Positions 1-5,658 of a stretch of 7,499 nt of DNA are shown in pieces. Each line of letters starts with the position of its first letter. Within the stretch, counting starts at the first letter, position 1. A program made the translations under genes and the position numbers. The notes under the pieces were generated by a model. The model worked only from the letters and a program-made list of their open reading frames with translations. It was not told where the DNA came from and did not search any database. This DNA comes from Flavobacteriaceae bacterium (GTDB taxonomy: Bacteria; Bacteroidota; Bacteroidia; Flavobacteriales; Flavobacteriaceae): the NCBI GenBank assembly GCA_019090365.1, contig JAHRWC010000199.1, positions 1-7,499 of the forward strand. Reading direction: 5' to 3'.

Positions 1-233
1 CCTAGGTCAGATTCATTTTTGTCGGAATAGGCTTTAAGCCTTTGGAAGTACACAAGGCAACTATCTACATTATTCCTTTTGTAATATCTTAATAAGTAGT
101 CATAACTATCAGTTATAATGGTGTCATGACGTTTCTCTTCTTGTGTAATTAGTTTAATTGAATCAATTGTACGTTGTTGTTGGGCAAATAAGCTTGCAGA
201 TAGAAAAAAGAATACATAAATTAATTGCCTCAC
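1..233 (-). CDS. N-terminal part of an exported, probably TPR-type protein (cut by window edge)
   Basis: An uninterrupted minus-strand frame runs from GTG at 233-231 to the window edge, giving 77 codons. It begins MRQLIYVFFFLSASLFAQ, a clear signal peptide with a hydrophobic core at about residues 4-14 and a likely cut after Ala17, before a Gln-rich start of the mature chain. The following text is helical, with pieces such as DSYDYLLRYYKRNN and CLVYFQRLKAYSDKN that resemble half TPR units. I see no ATG in this frame before the upstream stop near 305, so GTG is the best start, because the signal peptide begins right after it. In Bacteroidota such beginnings often belong to periplasmic TPR sensors of histidine kinases or LuxR-type regulators, but nothing here shows the later domains. 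The gene is divergent from aat. Coding status is fairly sure; function is unknown. Confidence 0.7.
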   Translation of the reverse strand, partial: MRQLIYVFFFLSASLFAQQQRTIDSIKLITQEEKRHDTIITDSYDYLLRYYKRNNVDSCLVYFQRLKAYSDKNESDL

Positions 234-351
234 TTCCAGTAATTTGTTTATAAATATAGGAAAATCTATAGATAATACTCTTTTTATATGATGTGTATAC
301 CATTAGATAAAAAGAAAATGAACCATGATTTTTTAGACTTCTTGCTCAATT

Positions 352-359
352 TACCTTAG
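352..359 (+). promoter_or_regulatory. Weak -7-like box before aat
   Basis: TACCTTAG matches the Bacteroidota -7 consensus TAnnTTTG at all but one fixed position and lies 18 bp before the aat start. A run of T at 329-334 is roughly where a -33 TTTG element would be, but no exact match is present. This is inferred from position and a partial match only. Confidence 0.22.
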
Positions 360-377
360 GTTTATTATTTTTATAAA

Positions 378-1019
378 ATGTTTCTACTTAATGAATCATT
401 AGTGTTTCCAGATCCTTCCGAAGCAGGTGAAGAAGGTTTATTAGCAGTTGGAGGTGATTTATCTTCAGATCGTTTATTACTTGCTTATCAATCAGGTATT
501 TTTCCGTGGTATGATGATTTACAGCCTATTTTATGGTGGAGTCCAGACCCTAGAATGGTATTGTTTCCTTCAAAATTTAAAGTTTCAAAAAGTCTTTCAA
601 AAACAATTAAAAGCAAAAAATTTAGCATCACTTTTAATACCAATTTTTCCGAAGTAATTAAAAACTGCTCTACTATTAAAAGAGGCGGACAAGCAGGAAC
701 TTGGATTACCCAAGAAATGAACGAAGCTTATATTCAGCTTCATCATTTAGGTCATGCTCAATCTGTAGAAGTTTGGCAACAAGATGAACTTGTAGGTGGT
801 TTATACGGAATTAATCTTCCGAAGCAAAAAATATTTTGTGGAGAAAGTATGTTTAGTACACAAACAGATGCATCAAAAGTGGGATTTTATTATTTGGTTA
901 GACATCTTCAACAAAAAGAATACAATTTAATAGATTGTCAAATGCATACAGATCATCTAGAAAGTCTTGGTGCTGAAGAAATTACACGATTAAAATTTTT
1001 ACAATACCTTAATAGTTAA
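378..1019 (+). CDS. aat: Leucyl/phenylalanyl-tRNA-protein transferase
   Basis: Cytoplasmic enzyme that moves Leu or Phe from aminoacyl-tRNA onto proteins with N-terminal Arg or Lys, creating N-degrons read by ClpS/ClpAP. The 213-residue protein carries the family motifs in order: FPDPSEAGEEGLLAVGGDLS (10-29), SGIFPWY (39-45), WWSPDPR (53-59), GTWIT (107-111) followed by GHAQSVEVW (125-133), GGLYGI (140-145), FCGESMFS (153-160) and LIDCQ (184-188). Asp186 and Gln188 fall where the E. coli enzyme has the residues proposed to act in catalysis. It is about 20 residues shorter than the E. coli protein because the C-terminal tail is missing. The ATG at 378 puts the conserved FPDP motif at residue 10, as expected. 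The next gene begins 44 bp downstream on the same strand, but its product is secreted and it has a possible promoter, so co-function is unlikely. Confidence 0.96.
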   Translation: MFLLNESLVFPDPSEAGEEGLLAVGGDLSSDRLLLAYQSGIFPWYDDLQPILWWSPDPRMVLFPSKFKVSKSLSKTIKSKKFSITFNTNFSEVIKNCSTIKRGGQAGTWITQEMNEAYIQLHHLGHAQSVEVWQQDELVGGLYGINLPKQKIFCGESMFSTQTDASKVGFYYLVRHLQQKEYNLIDCQMHTDHLESLGAEEITRLKFLQYLNS

Positions 1020-1044
1020 GCTTCTATGGTTAAAGATAAAATAG

Positions 1045-1052
1045 TATCTTCG
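1045..1052 (+). promoter_or_regulatory. Candidate -7 box before the secreted arginine deiminase gene
   Basis: TATCTTCG differs from TAnnTTTG at one position and ends 11 bp before the ATG at 1064, which would give a leader of only about 5 nt. No good -33 TTTG is visible 19-21 bp upstream. It lies in the 44-bp gap after aat, so the deiminase could be transcribed separately. Confidence 0.35.
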
Positions 1053-1063
1053 TAAAAAAAACT

Positions 1064-2815
1064 ATGATCAGTACCCAAGTCAAGAGCCTACTTTTGGTTT
1101 TCCTATTTGCTTTTATTCCTTTTGTAAATTCACAAGAACGTTCTAAAGAATTACCTAAAGGGCTTACGGAAAATGAAAAAAATATTATTTCTCAATTTCA
1201 GTTTAAAAATTCAAGACTTACTGATCCTCCTTCAGGACCTGTTAGAGCGGCTGCTGAATGGGAAGAAGTAGAGTATTTAGTTATAAGGTGGTCTAGTAGT
1301 TTTGAAAACATATTACGTCAAATCGTAGAAGTTGGAATACAAGAATGTAAAGTAATAATAACAACACAGAACGAATCTTCAGTGTCTTCTTATTTAAGTT
1401 CGAATGGTGTTGATTTAACCAATGTTATCTTTTTAAACACCGATAGTGATAGTATTTGGATACGAGATTATGGCGGAAACACAATCTATTCAGACGATGT
1501 TGGAGAAAGAGCTTTAACCGATTGGATTTACAATCGCCCACGTCCAAATGATGATGTAATGCCAACTGCTCATGCAAATTTATTAGGCCTTCCATTATAT
1601 GTAACTGATTCTGGCACGAATGATTTAGTGAATACTGGTGGTAATTATATGTCTGATGGATTAGGAAATGCTTTTGCTTCGGAATTAATTTTACAAGAAA
1701 ATGAACCTGGAAATCCTTATGGTGTAAGTGCAAAATCTGAAGCTCAGATTGATCAAATCATGTTGGATTATATGGGAATCGAAAACTATATAAAAATGGA
1801 AACGCTTCCATATGATGCTATTCATCATATCGACATGCATATGAAACTTTTGGATGAAGAAACTTTATTGGTTAGTAGATATCCATCAGGAGTCGCTGAC
1901 GGTCCTCAAATTGAAGAAAACATTGATTATGTATTAAGTAATTTTCTATCTCCATTTGGAACACCTTATGAAGTAAAATGGATTGATGCCCCACCAAGTA
2001 CTGGAGGAAATTATCCAGATAATGGAGGTTCTTACCGCACGTTTAGTAATTCAATAATCATAAATAAATCGATTATAGTACCTACTTATAGAGAAGAAGT
2101 TGATACTCCAGCCTTAGCATATTATCAAGAATTAATGCCTGGTTATAATATTGTAGGTATTGATGTTGATAATCCGGGAGAAAACTTAATTTCTCTTTTT
2201 GGAGCCATTCATTGTATTACCCATACTATTGGAGTTGATGAACCTCTTTGGATCGTTCACCAACCAATCGATGAAGCAAATGCAGGATCTACTGTTGCTG
2301 TAGATGCAATGATAAAGCATGCGTCTGGAATTGCTGGTGCAACCGTTTTTTGGAGAGAAGAAGGAACTAATGGGTCTAATGAAATACCTATGAGTTTTGT
2401 GAGTGATGATAATTGGACTGCCGATATTTTGATACCAAGTTCAGATACTAATATCGAATATTATATTGGTGCAATAGCTAATTCAGGAAAAATGCTAACT
2501 AGGCCTTTAGTAGCGCCTCAAGGGTATTGGACTATTGATGTTGGGGTTTTATCTGCAGAAGATTGGGCCGAACAACATATATCTGATCCTTATCCAAATC
2601 CGGCAACAAGTAATGTTACTTTTAATTTGAATACTATAGAAGGTCCTATACACGTTAGTATACACAATGTGTTAGGTCAAAAGTTATTTGAAACTGATCT
2701 TGACGACGGTAATGGTCTCTTAAATTTAGATTTAAAATCTACTTGGAAAGGAGCGCTATTTGTTTCATTTGAAGGAAGATTTGGAAAGGTAACTAAGAAG
2801 ATAATTAAACTGTAA
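1064..2815 (+). CDS. Secreted peptidyl-arginine/agmatine deiminase-family enzyme with T9SS sorting domain
   Basis: 583 residues. A signal peptide (about 1-23, probable cut VNS/Q) is followed by a short pro-region and a PAD_porph/agmatine-deiminase catalytic domain (about 60-395). Expected catalytic positions are present: IWIRDYGG (131-138, Asp135), HHIDMHM (254-260, His255 and Asp257) and the nucleophile in GAIHCITH (380-387, Cys384). The family hydrolyses a guanidinium group to a ureido group plus ammonia. A beta-rich Ig-like stretch follows (about 396-495). The last 75 residues or so form a type A T9SS C-terminal domain with YPNP at 510-513, ISIHNVLGQ-like text (VSIHNVLGQ, 531-539) and the Lys-rich end GKVTKKIIKL. 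The protein is thus predicted to cross the outer membrane by T9SS and be released or anchored at the surface. Length and architecture match P. gingivalis PPAD (about 556 residues). Substrate (peptidyl arginine, free arginine or agmatine) cannot be settled by eye. Confidence 0.9.
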   Translation: MISTQVKSLLLVFLFAFIPFVNSQERSKELPKGLTENEKNIISQFQFKNSRLTDPPSGPVRAAAEWEEVEYLVIRWSSSFENILRQIVEVGIQECKVIITTQNESSVSSYLSSNGVDLTNVIFLNTDSDSIWIRDYGGNTIYSDDVGERALTDWIYNRPRPNDDVMPTAHANLLGLPLYVTDSGTNDLVNTGGNYMSDGLGNAFASELILQENEPGNPYGVSAKSEAQIDQIMLDYMGIENYIKMETLPYDAIHHIDMHMKLLDEETLLVSRYPSGVADGPQIEENIDYVLSNFLSPFGTPYEVKWIDAPPSTGGNYPDNGGSYRTFSNSIIINKSIIVPTYREEVDTPALAYYQELMPGYNIVGIDVDNPGENLISLFGAIHCITHTIGVDEPLWIVHQPIDEANAGSTVAVDAMIKHASGIAGATVFWREEGTNGSNEIPMSFVSDDNWTADILIPSSDTNIEYYIGAIANSGKMLTRPLVAPQGYWTIDVGVLSAEDWAEQHISDPYPNPATSNVTFNLNTIEGPIHVSIHNVLGQKLFETDLDDGNGLLNLDLKSTWKGALFVSFEGRFGKVTKKIIKL

Positions 2816-2825
2816 CAGAATTTTT

Positions 2826-2859
2826 TTTAAATGTGTGTAGGTATTTTACCACATTTAAA
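2826..2859 (+). terminator. Hairpin after the deiminase gene, possible weak terminator
   Basis: TTTAAATGT (2826-2834) is the exact reverse complement of ACATTTAAA (2851-2859), and an inner GGTA/TACC stem closes a TTT loop at 2844-2846. It starts 10 bp after the deiminase stop codon. No T-tract follows it on the plus strand (the T-run lies before it), so efficient intrinsic termination is doubtful. It may instead protect the 3' end of the mRNA. Confidence 0.35.
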
Positions 2860-2874
2860 TAACAGTTTATCGAA

Positions 2875-2882
2875 TATATTTG
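2875..2882 (+). promoter_or_regulatory. Exact -7 box (TAnnTTTG) before the small TPR gene
   Basis: TATATTTG matches the Bacteroidota -7 consensus exactly and lies 50 bp upstream of the ATG at 2933, implying a leader of roughly 40-45 nt. The upstream -33 element is poor: TTTA at 2854-2857, with a 17-bp spacer and inside the hairpin. It is consistent with independent transcription of the TPR gene. Confidence 0.45.
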
Positions 2883-2932
2883 CATTTAAAATATATAAAT
2901 AGCACATTGCCAAGCTAATTGGATATCCCTAT

Positions 2933-3283
2933 ATGAGTAAATTTAAAATAATAATGGTTTTTGTTTTTTTCAGTGTATCAAGCATTGCAATATCACAAAC
3001 TAATAGCAAGCAAAAAACAGATGTAAATAAAGACATCGATCTTGTTAAGGTTTATGAAAGTTATGTGAAAGATGGATATGGTACTTCTAGTATTTACAAC
3101 AAATTAGCCAATGCTTATTATTTTAAAAATGAATTTATAGAAGCCAAAAAATGGTTTGAGAAACTTTTTGAGATAGAAAAGCTTGAAGATGCAACGCTTA
3201 AATTCAGATATAAGCAAACACTAAAAGCTTTAAACTTAAATCCTGAAGAGAATACACACCTTACCATTGCTGGCACTAATTAA
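2933..3283 (+). CDS. Small exported TPR protein of unknown function
   Basis: 116 residues with a signal peptide (about 1-21, hydrophobic core IIMVFVFFSV, likely cut AIS/Q). The mature part is short and helical. Residues 52-83 read as one good TPR unit, with the typical small/aromatic pattern in SIYNKLANAYYFKNEF and AKKWFEKLFEIE. A further helix (about 88-101) ends in KQTLKALNLN. The pattern is like the first TPR of flavobacterial OmpA/PorE-type envelope proteins, where a chain of TPRs precedes beta-propeller and OmpA domains, but here the protein stops after about one and a half units. I see no lipobox cysteine, so it is probably a soluble periplasmic protein. It sits between the deiminase and the Coa1-like gene with 117 and 73 bp gaps. 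No specific function can be given; partner binding through the TPR is an inference. Confidence 0.82.
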   Translation: MSKFKIIMVFVFFSVSSIAISQTNSKQKTDVNKDIDLVKVYESYVKDGYGTSSIYNKLANAYYFKNEFIEAKKWFEKLFEIEKLEDATLKFRYKQTLKALNLNPEENTHLTIAGTN

Positions 3284-3321
3284 TTCTGTTTTATTCTTTC
3301 TGAAATACATTCGAGTATTCT

Positions 3322-3329
3322 TATCTTTA
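3322..3329 (+). promoter_or_regulatory. Candidate promoter of the Coa1-like gene
   Basis: TATCTTTA fits TAnnTTTG at all but the last base and lies 27 bp before the ATG at 3357. TTTC at 3297-3300, one base off the -33 TTTG, is 21 bp upstream, which is within the usual spacing. Both boxes are one mismatch from consensus. Confidence 0.38.
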
Positions 3330-3356
3330 CCATTCCACATTTAAAGAACATATTTT

Positions 3357-3788
3357 ATGGAAGAGCAAAGAAAAAACTGGTTCAGTAGAAATTGGAAATG
3401 GGCATTACCCACTTTTGGATGTCTTACCATTATTGTATTAGCAATTATATTTGCAATAGCTTTATACACTGGTGTTTCAACTCTTTTTAAAGATTCTGAA
3501 CCCTATGAAGCTGCTATGTCTTCTCTAAATAACAATGAATTAGTCATTGAAAAACTAGGACAACCCATCGAAGCTGATGGTATGTTTCAAGGGAATATTA
3601 ACTATGAAAATAATACAGCGAATGCAGATATTAAAGTGCCTGTGAAAGGACCTAAAGGTGAAGGAACTTTAACTGTTATTGCTGAAAAAAATAATGATGT
3701 TTGGACCTACCAATTGATGCAGGTAGAAATTGATGATACAGAAGAATTCATTAATTTATTGGATGAAAATAATAAGTTGTTAGAATAA
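3357..3788 (+). CDS. Coa1-like (cytochrome c oxidase assembly factor family) membrane protein
   Basis: 143 residues. A charged, Trp-rich start (NWFSRNWKW, 7-15) leads into one membrane helix (about residues 17-39), then a soluble domain. That domain has the features of the Coa1/Tim21-like family: a helix YEAAMSSLNNNELVIEKLGQ (50-69) followed by PIE (70-72), then beta strands with GNINY (79-83) and the segment VPVKGPKGEGTLTVIAE (94-110). Mitochondrial Coa1 helps Cox1 maturation. The bacterial relatives are named by domain only, and no oxidase genes are visible here, so a role in oxidase assembly is unproven. The helix plus positive N-terminus suggests an inner-membrane protein with the domain in the periplasm. 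The stop codon lies inside the end of bioA on the other strand (9-bp overlap at 3780-3788). Family assignment is from recognised motifs and fairly confident; the function is not. Confidence 0.8.
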   Translation: MEEQRKNWFSRNWKWALPTFGCLTIIVLAIIFAIALYTGVSTLFKDSEPYEAAMSSLNNNELVIEKLGQPIEADGMFQGNINYENNTANADIKVPVKGPKGEGTLTVIAEKNNDVWTYQLMQVEIDDTEEFINLLDENNKLLE

Positions 3789-5045
3789 CTCTAAACTCGC
3801 TTCAATAGTTTTGTAAATTGTATTTAATTCCTCTTCAGAAATCACATAAGGAGGTAATATATAAATTGTATTTCCTAAAGGGCGAAGAAAAACACCTCGT
3901 TTCATAAAGAAATCGAATAATTGATTTCGAGTATTTCCATAGCGTTCCATTTCAATGTTTAAATCGAATGCAAAAATAACTCCTAATTGGCGTACATTTT
4001 TCACCTTTGGATGGTCTTTAATTGTTGATGCAAAAGATAGATGTGATGTTTCTATTCGTTTAATATTAGCTTGCATTTCGTCTGTTTGCAATAACTCGAT
4101 TCCTGCAATCGCAGCACGACAAGCTAATGGATTTGCTGTATAAGTATGCCCATGGAATAATCCTTTTGCTAGTTCATCGCTATAAAAAGCATCATAAATA
4201 TCTTGGGTACAAGTAGTAATCGCCATTGGTAATAAACCTGCTGTTAAGGCTTTACTTAAGCAGATAATATCGGGTTGAGTTTCCATATATTCGGAAGCAA
4301 AATTCTTTCCTGTTTTACCAAAACCTGTCATTACTTCATCTGCAATAGTGATAATATTATTTTCATTACAGAGTTGAAGCAAGTCATTTAAACCTTCAGC
4401 GTTATTCATCTTCATGGCAGCTGCCCCTTGCACTAAAGGTTCATAAATAAATCCAGCGATATTATGCTCAGAAATAAGTTCTGCAGCTAATTTTAGCACT
4501 TCAGGGTTATTATTTCCGTTTGGCACTGGAATTCTATGCACATTTAATAAAAGATCTTCAAATGGGCCGTTATACACAGATAATCCAGAAACAGACATCG
4601 CTCCAAAAGTATCGCCATGAAAACCATCCTCAAAAGCTAAAAGTGCTGTTCTTTTTTCTCCCTTATTGAAATGATATTGCATTGCCATTTTAATTGCAAT
4701 TTCTACGGAAGTAGATCCATTATCTGAAAAGAATAATTTCTGCTGGTTATTAGGTAGTATCTCAATCAATTTTTCTGAAAGTTCTACAGCAGGTTCATGG
4801 GTAAAGCCACTAAAAACCACTTGATCTAATTTCAACATTTGCGCTGCTACTTTTGAAGTAATATAAGGGTGACAATGTCCATACATTGCAGTGTACCAAG
4901 AAGCAATTCCGTCGATATATTTATTTCCGCCTTCATCCCATAATAAGGCAGTATTCGCGCTAACAATTCCTAATGAAGAGGTGCTTGTTTTATGTTGCGT
5001 TAATGGATGCCAAATGTGTTTTTTATCTCTTTCTTGTAAGCTCAT
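3780..5045 (-). CDS. bioA: Adenosylmethionine-8-amino-7-oxononanoate aminotransferase (DAPA synthase)
   Basis: PLP enzyme of fold type I that converts KAPA to 7,8-diaminopelargonate, the third step of ring assembly, in the cytoplasm. 421 residues, close to the family length. Motifs: HIWHPLTQ (10-17), DGIASWYTAMYGHCHP (45-60), phosphate-binding DNGSTS (108-113), GFHGDTFGAMS (141-151), IADEVMTGFGKTGK (234-247, Asp236 contacting the PLP ring nitrogen), the Schiff-base lysine in LSKALTAG (263-270, Lys265), HGHTYTANPLA (298-308) and LRPLGNTIYILPPY (387-400, Arg388). Compared with E. coli BioA, as I recall its numbering, Tyr17, Tyr144 and Arg253 correspond to Leu15, Phe142 and Lys244 here, while Asp147, Lys274 and Arg391 are kept. 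This leaves the amino donor (SAM in E. coli, lysine in Bacillus) open. It is last in the bioF-bioD-bioA operon, 1 nt after the bioD stop. Confidence 0.95.
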   Translation of the reverse strand: MSLQERDKKHIWHPLTQHKTSTSSLGIVSANTALLWDEGGNKYIDGIASWYTAMYGHCHPYITSKVAAQMLKLDQVVFSGFTHEPAVELSEKLIEILPNNQQKLFFSDNGSTSVEIAIKMAMQYHFNKGEKRTALLAFEDGFHGDTFGAMSVSGLSVYNGPFEDLLLNVHRIPVPNGNNNPEVLKLAAELISEHNIAGFIYEPLVQGAAAMKMNNAEGLNDLLQLCNENNIITIADEVMTGFGKTGKNFASEYMETQPDIICLSKALTAGLLPMAITTCTQDIYDAFYSDELAKGLFHGHTYTANPLACRAAIAGIELLQTDEMQANIKRIETSHLSFASTIKDHPKVKNVRQLGVIFAFDLNIEMERYGNTRNQLFDFFMKRGVFLRPLGNTIYILPPYVISEEELNTIYKTIEASLELF

Positions 5046-5046
5046 A

Positions 5047-5658
5047 TTATGCGATGTTCAATCGTTCTGCATATTCCTTAATTACTGAAGTATCAAAATA
5101 AGGCTCTTCATCAATACGTCCTAATATTTTTACTCCCGATATTTTTTGGATAATATTTTCAGTTTCTTCATTTTCATTTCCACTAAAAATAACACCATGT
5201 ACCTTCAAGTTTTTTTGTTTTAACAATTCAAGGGTTAGTAAGGTATGATTTATACTTCCTAAATAATGCCTTGAAATTACAATCACTTTATCTTTTGGTT
5301 TTATTAAATCTAGGATTGTTTCCTTATCATTTAAAGGCACTAATAATCCTCCAGCTCCTTCAATAACTAAATTGTTTTTAGTGCTTGGTCTCTTTATTTT
5401 TTCTGAAGAAATTATTACGTCATCAATTTTTGCTGCAGCATGTGGACTCATAGGAGCCGTTAAATTATAGGCGCCAGAATGAAATTTTGATTTTTTATTT
5501 GAAACTAATTCCTTCACCTTATCAGTATCTGAATATTCCAATTCTCCTGCCTGAATAGGTTTCCAATAATCAGCTTGCAATGCTTCAACACATATTGCTG
5601 AAGCTATTGTTTTCCCAACGTCGGTAGAAATTCCTGTAATGAAATAGGTTTGTTTCAT
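5047..5658 (-). CDS. bioD: Dethiobiotin synthetase
   Basis: ATP-dependent carboxylase that closes the ureido ring of dethiobiotin from DAPA and CO2. 203 residues, slightly shorter than the E. coli enzyme (about 225). The start is MKQTYFITGISTDVGKT, with the modified P-loop GISTDVGKT at 9-17 (family GTDTxVGKT; Lys16 and Thr17 bind phosphate and metal). It is followed by YWKPIQAG (31-38, the catalytic-site lysine Lys33), the AP-SPHAAA loop (68-76) and IEGAGGLLVPL (99-109, Glu100 for metal). The start codon overlaps the bioF stop as ATGA (5655-5658), which points to translational coupling, and bioA begins 1 nt after its stop. The C-terminal nucleotide-specificity region is present but diverged. 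Confidence 0.95.
   Translation of the reverse strand: MKQTYFITGISTDVGKTIASAICVEALQADYWKPIQAGELEYSDTDKVKELVSNKKSKFHSGAYNLTAPMSPHAAAKIDDVIISSEKIKRPSTKNNLVIEGAGGLLVPLNDKETILDLIKPKDKVIVISRHYLGSINHTLLTLELLKQKNLKVHGVIFSGNENEETENIIQKISGVKILGRIDEEPYFDTSVIKEYAERLNIA

Noticed and set aside
264..273. 10-bp palindrome ATCTATAGAT; the minus strand TTATCTATAG here is one base off the BioR operator TTATCTATAA
   Set aside because: BioR is known from proteobacteria and the site lies upstream of the edge TPR gene and aat, not biotin genes. It is probably a chance A/T-rich palindrome.
448..657. Second plus-strand frame inside aat
   Set aside because: Shadow of the aat reading frame with no recognisable motif.
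1425..1733. Minus-strand open frame of about 100 codons inside the deiminase gene
   Set aside because: His/Leu-rich composition typical of an antisense shadow, fully inside a gene with conserved catalytic motifs.
378..2815. aat plus an arginine deiminase as a joint arginine-directed protein-marking system
   Set aside because: Aat acts in the cytoplasm on N-terminal Arg/Lys, whereas the deiminase has a signal peptide and T9SS tail and acts outside the cell. The 44-bp gap contains a possible separate promoter. The pairing is probably chance.
3302..3320. GAAATAC/GTATTC hairpin after the TPR gene as a terminator
   Set aside because: Six pairs with a bulge and only loosely T-rich sequence behind; it overlaps the candidate promoter of the next gene.
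3775..3790. Small inverted repeat (AGTTGT/ATAACT with one wobble) at the Coa1-like/bioA convergence as a terminator
   Set aside because: Six weak pairs with no T-tract on either side; too weak to call.
3955..4143. Plus-strand frame opposite bioA (also 4891-5088)
   Set aside because: Both lie antisense to well-conserved bioA/bioD sequence and show no family features.
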